Below are positions 48,920-57,848 of a stretch of 64,000 nucleotides of DNA, piece by piece. Source of the stretch: Xanthobacter aminoxidans (lineage in GTDB: Bacteria; Pseudomonadota; Alphaproteobacteria; Rhizobiales; Xanthobacteraceae); assembly GCF_023571765.1 (NCBI RefSeq), contig NZ_JAMJXC010000007.1, positions 184,696 to 248,695 of the forward strand. Direction: 5' to 3'. Positions within the stretch are counted from its first letter, which is position 1. Each line of letters starts with the position of its first letter. Under the pieces are notes generated by a model. That model was not told where the DNA came from and searched no databases. It worked only from the letters and a program-made list of their open reading frames with translations. Made by a program: the position numbers and the translations under genes.

Positions 48920-49921
48920 ATGTCGGCTGCCGGCGAGACCTTTGACCTCGACCAGATGATCATCCGCAATGCGGAAGCCGCCGCCGCCCATGTGAAGGCT
49001 GCCCGCGCGGCCATATCCAACGTCATCTTCGGCCAGGAAACGGTGGTGGAGCGCGCGCTCATTACCATCCTCGCCGGCGGCCATGCGCTGCTCGTCGGCG
49101 TGCCGGGCCTCGCCAAGACCAAGCTCGTGGACACCATGGGCACCGTGCTCGGCCTCGATGCCCGCCGCGTGCAGTTCACGCCGGACCTTATGCCCTCAGA
49201 CATCCTCGGCGCCGAGGTGCTGGAGGAATCAGCCGGCGGCCGCCGCGCCTTCCGCTTCATCAAGGGCCCGATCTTCGCCCAGCTCCTGATGGCGGACGAG
49301 ATCAACCGCGCCTCGCCGCGCACCCAGTCGGCCCTGCTGCAGGCCATGCAGGAATACCATGTCACCGTCGCCGGCGAGCGGCACGATCTGCCCAAGCCCT
49401 TCCATGTGCTCGCGACCCAAAACCCGCTGGAGCAGGAAGGCACCTATCCCCTCCCCGAGGCGCAGCTCGACCGCTTCCTGATGGAAATCGACGTCGATTA
49501 TCCCGATCGCGACGCCGAGCGGCGCATCCTGTTCGAGACCACCTCGGCGGAGGAGCAGAAGCCCCGCGCCGCCATGACGGTGGACGATCTGGTGGCCGCC
49601 CAGCGCCTCGTCCGCCGCCTGCCGGTGGGCGCATCGGTGGTGGAAGCCATCCTCACCCTCGTCCGCTCGGCGCGTCCCGGCGCCGAAGGGCCGGAGCAGG
49701 CCTATATTGCCTGGGGCCCCGGCCCGCGCGCCAGCCAGGCGCTGATGCTGGCGGTGCGCGCCCGCGCCCTGCTGGACGGGCGCTATGCCCCCTCCCTCGA
49801 CGATGTGGTGGCCCTCGCCGAGCCGGTGCTGAAGCACCGCATGGCGCTGACCTTCGCCGCCCGCGCCGAGCGCCAGAGCGTCACCGGCATCATCCGCCGC
49901 CTCACCGAGCGGCTCGGGTGA
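48920..49921 (+). CDS. MoxR family AAA+ ATPase
   Basis: A 333-residue MoxR-type ATPase. Walker A is GVPGLAKT (60-67), and Walker B with sensor region is LLMADEINRASPRTQSALLQAMQE. The typical NPLEQEGTYPLPEAQLDRFLM follows. MoxR proteins act as chaperones for partner complexes that contain vWA proteins; here the partners should be the DUF58 and vWA-like proteins encoded next. The start MSAAGETFD follows an AGGAGATG leader. The stop overlaps the GTG of the DUF58 gene. Confidence 0.94.
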   Translation: MSAAGETFDLDQMIIRNAEAAAAHVKAARAAISNVIFGQETVVERALITILAGGHALLVGVPGLAKTKLVDTMGTVLGLDARRVQFTPDLMPSDILGAEVLEESAGGRRAFRFIKGPIFAQLLMADEINRASPRTQSALLQAMQEYHVTVAGERHDLPKPFHVLATQNPLEQEGTYPLPEAQLDRFLMEIDVDYPDRDAERRILFETTSAEEQKPRAAMTVDDLVAAQRLVRRLPVGASVVEAILTLVRSARPGAEGPEQAYIAWGPGPRASQALMLAVRARALLDGRYAPSLDDVVALAEPVLKHRMALTFAARAERQSVTGIIRRLTERLG

Positions 49922-50919
49922 GCGCGGACCGGCCCGCGCCCATGGCCGCTCCCATGGCCAACGCCCCACAAAAAGGCGCGCCCGAGGACGCGCAGCGTCA
50001 CGCCGTTGAGACGTCCGCCCTCGCCGCCGCAGACCTTGCGGCAGCCATGCCGCGCCTCGTCCTGGAGGCGCGCCGCATCGCCATGAGCGTGCAGCACGGC
50101 CTGCACGGGCGTCGGCGCTCGGGCACGGGTGAGAATTTCTGGCAATACCGCCGTTTCGTGGACGGCGAGCCGGCCAATCGCGTGGACTGGCGCCGCTCCG
50201 CCCGCGACGATCATCTTTATGTCCGCGAGCGCGAGTGGGAGGCGAGCCACACGGTGTGGATCTGGCCCGATCTCTCGGCGTCCATGGACTATGCCTCCCG
50301 CGGGCAGCCGCCGAAGCGCGAGCGGGCGCTTGTAGTGGCTTTCGCCCTCGCGGAGCTTCTGGTGAAGGGCGGCGAGCGCGTGGGCATTCCCGAATTGATG
50401 CGCCCCTCCGCCAACCGCCGCATCGTCGAGCGGATGGCCGAGGCGGTGGTGCTGGCGCCGCGCCTGCCGGCGAGCCTGCCGCCTGAGTTCGGCCCCTCGC
50501 CGCTCTCCGAGATCGTTCTGCTGAGCGATTTCTGGAGCCCGGCCGAAGAGGTCTCGGCCCGGCTTCACATGCTGGCCGCCTCGGGCGCCCACGGCCATCT
50601 GGTGCAGATCGTGGACCCGGCGGAGGAGACGTTTCCCTTCTCCGGCCGCATCGAATTCCGCGAACCGGAGGGCGGCGACCGCCTCACTGTCGGCCGGGCC
50701 GAGAGCTGGAAGGCCGACTATGACGTGAAGCTGGCGGACCACCGCGCCCGTCTCCGTGCCGCCGCGGAACGGCTCGGCTGGAGCTTCGCCATCCACCGCA
50801 CCGACCGGCCGGCGAGCGAAATGCTGCTCGCCCTGCACCAGCGCATGAGTGTGGGGGGCGGCCCGTCCGCCTTCCCGAAGGACGGCGGCCATGCCTTCGT
50901 CTCTGGAGGACCGGCCTGA
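49918..50919 (+). CDS. DUF58 domain protein (vWA-like)
   Basis: A 333-residue protein starting at GTG in a GTGA overlap with moxR. The DUF58 signature RRSGTGENFWQYRRFVDGEP, RVDWRRSARDDHLYVREREW and the metal-ion-dependent adhesion motif WPDLSASMDY (DxSxS) are present. It lacks obvious membrane helices and probably works with MoxR and the membrane proteins downstream. The role is unknown, possibly envelope or stress homeostasis as in aerotolerance (Bat) systems. Its stop overlaps the next start by one base. Confidence 0.9.
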   Translation: MSADRPAPMAAPMANAPQKGAPEDAQRHAVETSALAAADLAAAMPRLVLEARRIAMSVQHGLHGRRRSGTGENFWQYRRFVDGEPANRVDWRRSARDDHLYVREREWEASHTVWIWPDLSASMDYASRGQPPKRERALVVAFALAELLVKGGERVGIPELMRPSANRRIVERMAEAVVLAPRLPASLPPEFGPSPLSEIVLLSDFWSPAEEVSARLHMLAASGAHGHLVQIVDPAEETFPFSGRIEFREPEGGDRLTVGRAESWKADYDVKLADHRARLRAAAERLGWSFAIHRTDRPASEMLLALHQRMSVGGGPSAFPKDGGHAFVSGGPA

Positions 50920-53750
50920 TGTTCGGTCTTCCCCTCGCCTTTTCCGCGCCGCTGCTGCTCACCGCCTTCCTGGCGCTGCCGCTGCTGTGGTTCCTGCTGC
51001 GCGTAGTGCCGCCGAAGCCGCGCGAGGTTAGCTTTCCCCCGCTGCGCCTGCTCCTGGGCATCACGCCCAAGGAGGAGAGCGCGGCGCGTACGCCGTGGTG
51101 GCTCACCGCGCTGCGGATGCTGCTGGCGGCCCTCGTCATCCTCGCCGCCGCCGGCCCCATCTGGAACCCGCCCGCGACGGCGCCGACCGGCTCGGGGCCG
51201 CTTCTCATCGTCATAGACCAGGGCTGGCCCGCCGCCGCGAGCTGGGAGGCCCGCCGCAGCGCTGCGGCCGCCCTCATCGACGAGGCGGAGACCAACGGGC
51301 GCGGCGTCGCCCTCATTCCCACCGGCGACGTGCCGCGCGAGGCGACCCTCTCCACTCCCGCAGCCGCGCGTGACCACCTGCGCTCGCTGGAGCCGGTGCC
51401 CTATGCGCCCGCCCGCAGGGACGCGCTGGCGCTGGCCGGGCGCCTCCTCGGCACGGAGCCCAGCGCCGGCATCGTCTACATTTCCGATGGCGTGGACCTT
51501 GGTGCCGATCCCGACACCGCCCGCGCCTTCGCCGATCTCGGCACCGGCGCACGCCTGCTGGTGGTGGGCGGCGGCGTCGCCGCGCCGCTCGCCCTTGCTG
51601 GCGCCGAGAATGCCGCGGAAGCGCTCACGGTGAAGGTACTGCGGCCGACCTCCGGCGCCCCGCGCTCCGGCCGGGTGACGGCCCGCGACATGCGCGGCCT
51701 CGTGCTCGCCGAAGCCCCCTTCACCCTGCCAGAGGGCGCGAGCGAGGTGGATGCCCGCTTCGACCTGCCGGTGGAATTGCGCAACGAGGTGGCGCGGCTG
51801 GAGATTGCCGGCGAACACTCGGCCGGCGCCGTGCAGCTTCTCGACAAGCGCTGGCGGCGGCGCTCCGTGGGCGTCGTCTCCGGCACCTCCACCGACACCG
51901 GACAGCCCCTGCTGGCGCCGACCTATTACCTCTCCCGCGCCCTCGGCCCGTTCGCCGACCTGCGCGTGGCGGAGACGGGATCGGCCACCGAGAACATCAA
52001 CCGCTTCCTCGACCAGCGCCTGCCCGTGCTGGCGCTGACGGATGTGGGCACCATCCCGCCTGCCACCCGCAACCGCCTCGCCAAGTTCGTGGAAGACGGC
52101 GGCGTGCTGATCCGCTTCGCCGGGCCGCGCCTCGCCAATGCGCAGGACGATCTCCTGCCGGTGCGCCTGCGCCGCGGCGGCCGTGTGCTCGGCGGCTCCC
52201 TCTCGTGGGAAACGCCGCAGAAGCTCGGCTCCCTGACGCCGGAAGGCCCCTTCCGCGACATCAAGCCTGCCGACGACGTGACAGTGAACCGGCAGGTGCT
52301 CGCCGAGCCGGACGGCACGCTGGGCGACCGCACCTGGGCGACGCTCGCCGACGGCACACCCCTCGTCACCGGCACCCGTCGGGGCAAGGGCGCGCTGGTG
52401 CTGTTCCATGTCACCGGCGACACATCCTGGTCGAACCTCCCCCTTTCCGGCACATTCGTTGAGATGCTGCGCCACGTGGTTGCCCTGTCCGATGCCCCGC
52501 CCCCGCCCGAGACGGCGCCGGCGGACACTGCCATTCATCCCGCCGGCCGGCCGGATGTGGCGGCGCTGCCCCCCGCCCGCGTTCTCGACGGCTTCGGCGC
52601 CTTCCGCCCCGCCGGCCCCACCGCCCGCGCTTTGCCCGCCGACTATCGCGGCCGTTCCACCGCCGATCATCCGCCCGGCTTCTACGGCCCGCCGGACGGC
52701 CTCGTGGCGGTCAACACGCTGCTCCCCGCCGACCGGCCCAAGGCCCTCGACCTCGCGGCGCTGGGCGGACGCACGGAGCCGTTGCAGGAGAGCGCGCCGC
52801 GCGACATGCGCGGGCCGATCCTCATCGGCGCCATGCTGCTGCTGCTGCTCGACGCTCTGGCGGTTCTGTTCCTCGCCGGCGGGCTCTCCCGCATGGGCGG
52901 AACGCGGCCGCGCCCAGGGGCCGCCGCCATCCTGCTCGCCGCCGTGATGCTGGGCGCCGCCGGAGGCGCCTTCCTGCCCGGACCTGCCCGGGCCGACGAC
53001 AGCTTCGCGCTGAAGGCCACCACGCAGACCCGCTTCGCCTATGTGGTGACGGGCGACAGCGAGGTGGACGACATCTCCCGCGCCGGCCTCGACGGCCTCG
53101 CCACCTTCCTCGCCCAGCGCACGGCGCTGCAGGCCGGCGAGGCCATGGGGGTGGACATCGGGAAGGATGAACTCGCCTTCTTCCCCGTCCTCTATTGGCC
53201 CATCCTCGCCAACACGCCGGTCCCGGCGCAGCCGGTGCTGGCGCGCATCGACGCCTACATGAAGCAGGGCGGCACGGTGATCTTCGACACGCGCGACGCG
53301 ATCGAATCCCCCGGCGGGCCAGGCGCGCCGCTCACCCCGGCGCAGGCGCGGCTGAAGGAGATCCTCTCCCGCCTCGACATTCCCGAGCTGGAGCCGGTGC
53401 CGCGCGACCACGTGCTCACGAAGGCCTTCTATCTGCTGAAGGATTTCCCCGGCCGCTTCACCGGCGGCACCACCTGGGTGGAGGCGCTCCCCGCCGCCCG
53501 CGACGATGCCGACCGCCCCGCCCGCGCCGGCGACGGCGTGTCCCCCGTCATCATCACCTCCAACGACCTTGCCGGCGCCTGGGCCGTCTCGCGCTCGGGC
53601 GAACCCATGCTGCCGCTCACCCCCGGCGAGCCGCGCCAGCGCGAGATCGCCTTCCGAGCCGGCGCCAACATGGTGATGTACGTGCTGACCGGCAACTACA
53701 AGGCGGACCAGGTGCACGTGCCGGCGCTTCTGGAACGGCTGGGGCAGTGA
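50919..53750 (+). CDS. BatA-domain and DUF4159 membrane protein
   Basis: A 943-residue protein. The N-terminus is a BatA-type domain with two membrane segments (LAFSAPLLLTAFLALPLLWFLLRVV and LRMLLAALVILAAAGPIW), then a degenerate vWA domain (LLIVIDQGWPAAAS) without the full DxSxS. Further helices lie near residue 630 and residue 670. The C-terminal third is DUF4159 (LKATTQTRFAYVVTGDSEVDDISRAGL...VLYWPILANTPVPAQP). It follows DUF58 with a one-base overlap. The function is unknown. Confidence 0.9.
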   Translation: MFGLPLAFSAPLLLTAFLALPLLWFLLRVVPPKPREVSFPPLRLLLGITPKEESAARTPWWLTALRMLLAALVILAAAGPIWNPPATAPTGSGPLLIVIDQGWPAAASWEARRSAAAALIDEAETNGRGVALIPTGDVPREATLSTPAAARDHLRSLEPVPYAPARRDALALAGRLLGTEPSAGIVYISDGVDLGADPDTARAFADLGTGARLLVVGGGVAAPLALAGAENAAEALTVKVLRPTSGAPRSGRVTARDMRGLVLAEAPFTLPEGASEVDARFDLPVELRNEVARLEIAGEHSAGAVQLLDKRWRRRSVGVVSGTSTDTGQPLLAPTYYLSRALGPFADLRVAETGSATENINRFLDQRLPVLALTDVGTIPPATRNRLAKFVEDGGVLIRFAGPRLANAQDDLLPVRLRRGGRVLGGSLSWETPQKLGSLTPEGPFRDIKPADDVTVNRQVLAEPDGTLGDRTWATLADGTPLVTGTRRGKGALVLFHVTGDTSWSNLPLSGTFVEMLRHVVALSDAPPPPETAPADTAIHPAGRPDVAALPPARVLDGFGAFRPAGPTARALPADYRGRSTADHPPGFYGPPDGLVAVNTLLPADRPKALDLAALGGRTEPLQESAPRDMRGPILIGAMLLLLLDALAVLFLAGGLSRMGGTRPRPGAAAILLAAVMLGAAGGAFLPGPARADDSFALKATTQTRFAYVVTGDSEVDDISRAGLDGLATFLAQRTALQAGEAMGVDIGKDELAFFPVLYWPILANTPVPAQPVLARIDAYMKQGGTVIFDTRDAIESPGGPGAPLTPAQARLKEILSRLDIPELEPVPRDHVLTKAFYLLKDFPGRFTGGTTWVEALPAARDDADRPARAGDGVSPVIITSNDLAGAWAVSRSGEPMLPLTPGEPRQREIAFRAGANMVMYVLTGNYKADQVHVPALLERLGQ

Positions 53751-53766
53751 GGAAGACATCCATCCG

Positions 53767-55833
53767 ATGAGCTACGGCCTCACCTTCTCCCCCTTCCTGC
53801 CGCTGCCGGCCCTGATCGCGGTGGCGATCGCGGCCGCTGTGCTGGCGGGGCTGCTGGTCTATTCCCGCACGCGCGGCTCGGTGTTCCGGGCGCTGGCGCT
53901 GGCGGTGGGCCTGCTCGCCCTCGCCAACCCCTCCTTCACCCGTGAGGAGCGCGAGCCGCTGTCCTCCGTTGTGGCGGTGGTGGTGGACAAGAGCCAGTCC
54001 CAATCCTTCGGCGAACGCACCCAGCAGACCGAAGCCGCCCGCGCCCAGCTCGCCGAGCGCCTGGGCAAGCTCTCCGGCGTCGAGGTGCGGACCATCGAGG
54101 CCGATGCGGGCGACGGCTCGGTGGACGGTACGCGCCTGTTCTCGGCCCTCTCGGCCGGCCTTGCCGACGTGCCGCCGGAGCGGGTGGCCGGTGCCATCAT
54201 GATCACCGATGGGCGGGTCCACGACACGCCGGAGAATGCCGGCGCGCTGGGCTTTTCCGCCCCCGTCCACGCCCTCATCACCGGCCGCGCCGGCGAGCGG
54301 GACCGCCGCGTGGCGCTGGAGAAGACGCCGCGCTTCGGCATCGTCGGCCAGAAGCAGACCATCACCTTCAAGGTGACGGACGAAGGCGCGCCGGCCGGCG
54401 CCCGCGTGCCCGTCACCATCCGCCGCGACGGCGAGGTGATCGGCCGCCCCACCGTCACCACCGGCCGCAGCGCCAGCATCGATGTGGACATCACCCACGC
54501 CGGCCCCAACATCGTCGAGTTCGAGGTGCCCCCGCTCGAGGGCGAGCTGACGCGGGTGAACAACCGCACCGCCGTCGCCATCGATGGCGTGCGCGATAAG
54601 CTGCGCGTGCTGCTCGTCTCCGGCGAGCCGAACGTGGGCGAGCGCACCTGGCGCAACCTGTTGAAGAGCGATGCCAATGTGGACCTCGTCCACTTCACCA
54701 TCCTGCGCCCGCCGGAGAAGCAGGACGGCACGCCCATCAACGAACTCTCGCTGATCGCCTTCCCGACCCGCGAGCTGTTCCAGACCAAGATCAAGGATTT
54801 CGACCTCATCATCTTCGACCGTTATGCCCAGCAGGGCGTGCTGCCGCAGATCTATTTCGACAACATCGTGCGCTACGTGCGCGCCGGCGGCGCCGTGCTG
54901 GTGGCCGCGGGCACGGACTTCCTCGACACTGGCTCGCTCTACAACACGCCGCTGGAGGAAATCCTTCCCGGCATACCGCGCGGCGAGGCCACTGACGCCC
55001 CCTACCACGCCAAGCTCACGGACCCCGGCAAGCGCCATCCTGTCACCCGCAACCTGCCAGGATCGGAGAGTGACCCGCCCCACTGGAGCCGCTTCTTCCG
55101 CGTGATCGACGCGCAGGCGCGCTCCGGCACCAGCCTCATGTCCGCGCCCGGCGACAAGCCGGTGCTGCTGGTGGACCGGGTGGGCGAGGGCCGCGTCGCA
55201 CTCCTCCTCTCCGACCACATCTGGCTGTGGGCGCGCGGCTACGAGGGCGGCGGCCCGCACATCGACCTGCTCCGCCGTCTCTCCCACTGGCTGATGAAGG
55301 AGCCGGACCTGGAGGAGGAGCGCCTCAAGCTCACCGTCTCCGGCCGCGATCTGGTGGTGGAGCGCCAGACCATGGCGGACCAGGTGCCGCCCGCCACCGT
55401 CACCACGCCCTCGGGCGCGCTGCGCACCCTCACCCTCGCCCAGGTCGAGCCCGGCCTGTGGCAGGCCAAGACGCCGGCGGACGAACTGGGCCTGTGGCGG
55501 GCACAGAACGGCACGCTGAACGCCCTCGCCAATATCGGCCCCCTGAACCCCAAGGAATTCGCCGAGGTAACGAGCACCCGCGACGTGCTCGCCCCCATCG
55601 CGGCGGCCACGGGCGGCGGCGTGTGGCGGCTCGCCGATCTCAACGGCCAGGTGCCGCGCCTCGTGCAGGTCTCCGCCTCGGACCGGCTGGCCGGCGAGGA
55701 CTGGATGGGGCTGAAGACGCGGGACGTCTCGGTGGTGCGCGGCATCGGCCTGTTCCCGATGTTCGCGGGTCTCTCAGGCCTGCTCCTGCTGCTCGGCGTC
55801 ATCACCGCCGCCTGGGTGCGCGAGGGCCGCTGA
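53767..55833 (+). CDS. Membrane protein with vWA/glutamine-amidotransferase-like domain
   Basis: A 688-residue protein. Two N-terminal helices (LIAVAIAAAVLAGLLVYS and LALAVGLLALANPSF) precede VVAVVVDKSQSQSFGE, which carries a DxSxS motif, so a vWA-type domain is likely. The middle (LRVLLVSGEPNVGERTWRNLLKS...FDLIIFDRYAQQGVLP...GGAVLVAAGTDF) resembles the class I amidotransferase-like fold seen in such proteins, and a final helix ends the chain. It lies 16 bp after the DUF4159 gene. It is probably part of a membrane complex with the three proteins before it. Confidence 0.87.
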   Translation: MSYGLTFSPFLPLPALIAVAIAAAVLAGLLVYSRTRGSVFRALALAVGLLALANPSFTREEREPLSSVVAVVVDKSQSQSFGERTQQTEAARAQLAERLGKLSGVEVRTIEADAGDGSVDGTRLFSALSAGLADVPPERVAGAIMITDGRVHDTPENAGALGFSAPVHALITGRAGERDRRVALEKTPRFGIVGQKQTITFKVTDEGAPAGARVPVTIRRDGEVIGRPTVTTGRSASIDVDITHAGPNIVEFEVPPLEGELTRVNNRTAVAIDGVRDKLRVLLVSGEPNVGERTWRNLLKSDANVDLVHFTILRPPEKQDGTPINELSLIAFPTRELFQTKIKDFDLIIFDRYAQQGVLPQIYFDNIVRYVRAGGAVLVAAGTDFLDTGSLYNTPLEEILPGIPRGEATDAPYHAKLTDPGKRHPVTRNLPGSESDPPHWSRFFRVIDAQARSGTSLMSAPGDKPVLLVDRVGEGRVALLLSDHIWLWARGYEGGGPHIDLLRRLSHWLMKEPDLEEERLKLTVSGRDLVVERQTMADQVPPATVTTPSGALRTLTLAQVEPGLWQAKTPADELGLWRAQNGTLNALANIGPLNPKEFAEVTSTRDVLAPIAAATGGGVWRLADLNGQVPRLVQVSASDRLAGEDWMGLKTRDVSVVRGIGLFPMFAGLSGLLLLLGVITAAWVREGR

Positions 55834-55863
55834 GGCGGCCCTCCGGGCGCGGGATGCCGAAAC

Positions 55864-55880
55864 TTAAGGTTATGGTTAAC
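55864..55880. promoter_or_regulatory. TTAA-rich dyad with a CtrA half-site
   Basis: TTAA-N8-TTAAC reads on the plus strand, and on the minus strand TTAACCAT is an exact CtrA half-site. The spacer is one base longer than consensus. It lies about 48 bp before the small membrane protein gene. Weak evidence on its own. Confidence 0.3.
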
Positions 55881-55927
55881 GATTTGCTGCCACGCTCCCG
55901 GAAACTCGCACACCGGGAGCATGTTGC

Positions 55928-56062
55928 ATGGCGTCCGCCGCCTCCGTATCCGCCGACCGCAACCGTGGGATCGCGCTGCTGATGGGCGGAGCGATGCTGG
56001 CTGGCGGCCTGCTGCTCATGGTCCAGATCGTGACCGCTTTCAGCGCCTTTGCCTCCGTCTGA
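55928..56062 (+). CDS. Small single-helix membrane protein, 44 residues
   Basis: MASAASVSADRNRGIALLMG opens a 44-residue frame with one long hydrophobic helix (GIALLMGGAMLAGGLLLMVQIVTAF) and a short tail ending FASV. A GGAG lies 8 bp before the ATG. I recognise no family. It sits after the MoxR-vWA cluster, 94 bp downstream, with a TTAA-rich dyad in between, and is followed closely by convergent potI. It might be an accessory subunit of the cluster or an unrelated envelope peptide. Confidence 0.55.
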   Translation: MASAASVSADRNRGIALLMGGAMLAGGLLLMVQIVTAFSAFASV

Positions 56063-56109
56063 AGGGACAGCACCGGGAATGGGCGCGCTGCGCGCCCTCG
56101 CGATGCCCC

Positions 56110-56925
56110 CTATTGCAGCGCCGCCCGCTCCTCGGCCTCACGCTGGCTCTCGGCCCGCTTGGTGACGATGGAGGCAATGATGACCACCACCGTCACGATG
56201 GCGATGAGGATGGTGCAGACCGCGTTGATCTCCGGCGTCACGCCGAGGCGCACCTGCGAATAGATGCGCATGGGCAGCGTGGTGGCGCCGGGTCCGGTGG
56301 TGAAGCTCGCAATCACCAGATCATCCAGCGACAGGGTGAAGGCCAGCATGAAGCCGGACACCACCGCCGGCAGGATGAGCGGCAGGGTGATCTTGAAGAA
56401 GGTCTGGAACGGCGGGCAGCCGAGATCCAGCGCCGCCTCCTCCAGCGTGCGATCGAAGGTGACGAGGCGCGACTGCACCACCACGGCCACGAAGCACATG
56501 GTGAAGGTGATGTGGGCGAGCAGCACGGTCCAGAAGCCGCGGTCGAAATTCACCGCCACGAACAGCAGCAGCAGCGACAGGCCGGTGATGACCTCGGGCA
56601 TGACGAGGGGCGCGTAGATCATGCCAGAAAACAGCGTGCGCCCGCCGAATCGCCCATAGCGGGTGAGCGCCAACGCCGCCATGGTGCCGAGCACGGTGGC
56701 CGCCAGCGAGGAGAAGAAGGCGATGCGCAACGTCACCCAGGCAGCATCGATGAGCTGCTCGTTCTCCAGCAAAGACCAGTACCATTGGGTGGAAAAACCG
56801 GCCCATACGGTGACAAGTCTTGACGCGTTGAAAGAGTAGATCACCAACAGAATGATCGGGATGTAGAGGAAGGCGAAGCCCAGCACGATGGACGTGACGT
56901 TGAACCAGGTGAGGCCTTTTCTCAT
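56110..56925 (-). CDS. potI: Putrescine/spermidine ABC transporter permease (PotI-type)
   Basis: A 271-residue permease with six helices. The ABC EAA loop is EEAALDLGCPPFQTFFKITLPLILPAVV. The N-terminus, RKGLTWFNVTSIVLGFAFLYIPIILLVIYSFNASR, is typical of PotI/PotC. The substrate assignment to polyamines rests on the match of the potG-potH-potI set; other opine-like substrates are possible. Its ATG overlaps the potH stop by 4 bp. Confidence 0.88.
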   Translation of the reverse strand: MRKGLTWFNVTSIVLGFAFLYIPIILLVIYSFNASRLVTVWAGFSTQWYWSLLENEQLIDAAWVTLRIAFFSSLAATVLGTMAALALTRYGRFGGRTLFSGMIYAPLVMPEVITGLSLLLLFVAVNFDRGFWTVLLAHITFTMCFVAVVVQSRLVTFDRTLEEAALDLGCPPFQTFFKITLPLILPAVVSGFMLAFTLSLDDLVIASFTTGPGATTLPMRIYSQVRLGVTPEINAVCTILIAIVTVVVIIASIVTKRAESQREAEERAALQ

Positions 56926-57839
56926 TTGCCTGCCTCCAGTTCGCGCTGCTGGATGTTCTGGTAGATCACGATGGGGATCACCAGCACGAGCAGCAGCAGC
57001 ACCGCCACCGCCGAAGAGACCGTCCAGGAGCGGTTCACGGTGAACTCGGTCCAGAGCGACTTGCCGATCATCAGCGTGTCGGAGCCGCCGAGCAGATCGG
57101 GGATCACGAACTCGCCCACCGCCGGGATGAAGCACAGCAGAGCTCCCGCGGCGACGCCGGGGAGCGAGAGTGGGAAGGTGATCTTCCAGAAGGCCTTCAC
57201 GGGCGGGCAGCCGAGATCGGCCGCGGCTTCGAGAAGCGTGAGGTCGAGCTTCTCCAGCGCCGAATAAAGCGGCAGCACCATGAACGGCAGGTAGGAATAG
57301 ACGATGCCGATATAGACCGCGAGATTGGTATTCAGGATCTCCAGCGGTGTGTCGATAACCCCAAGCGCCATCAGCCCCTGATTGAGCAGACCCTCCGGCG
57401 AGAGGATGCCGATCCAGGCGTAGACGCGGATGAGGAACGAGGTCCAGAAGGGCAGGATCACCAGCATCAGCAGCGTCGGCTGAATGGAGCGCGGCGCCCG
57501 CGCCATGGCGTAGGCGATGGGATATCCAACCAGCAGCAGCAGGATCGTCGAGATGGACGCGATGATCAGGCTGGAGCCGTAGGCGGCGAGGAATTCGTTC
57601 GAAAAATCCAGCACGTAGCCGTAATTGGCCAGGGAGAGCTGCGACAGGAAGTCGGTCAGGCCCGAAAGGCCGTTGGAGAGATCGAGTTGCGGCGCATAGG
57701 GCGGCTGGGCCACCACGTCCTGCGACAGCGAGATCTTGAAGACGATGAGGAAGGGCGCCAGAAACAGCGCCAGAAGCCACAGATAGGGAACCGCGATCAC
57801 GAACCAGCGGCCCCGTCCCTTTTCTCCCGCCATGGCCAT
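56922..57839 (-). CDS. potH: Putrescine/spermidine ABC transporter permease (PotH-type)
   Basis: A 305-residue permease with six helices. The EAA loop is LLEAAADLGCPPVKAFWKITFPLSLPGVAAG. The long first periplasmic loop after helix 1 (SQDVVAQPPYAPQLDLSNGL...) is characteristic of PotH. It pairs with PotI to form the membrane channel. It follows potG by 9 bp. Confidence 0.9.
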   Translation of the reverse strand: MAMAGEKGRGRWFVIAVPYLWLLALFLAPFLIVFKISLSQDVVAQPPYAPQLDLSNGLSGLTDFLSQLSLANYGYVLDFSNEFLAAYGSSLIIASISTILLLLVGYPIAYAMARAPRSIQPTLLMLVILPFWTSFLIRVYAWIGILSPEGLLNQGLMALGVIDTPLEILNTNLAVYIGIVYSYLPFMVLPLYSALEKLDLTLLEAAADLGCPPVKAFWKITFPLSLPGVAAGALLCFIPAVGEFVIPDLLGGSDTLMIGKSLWTEFTVNRSWTVSSAVAVLLLLVLVIPIVIYQNIQQRELEAGK

Positions 57840-57848
57840 GACTGCCTC

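Noticed and set aside
50718..53759. A 1013-codon open frame on the minus strand opposite the BatA/DUF4159 gene
   Set aside because: Antisense shadow: the composition is repetitive and the plus-strand product has clear domains and coupled neighbours.
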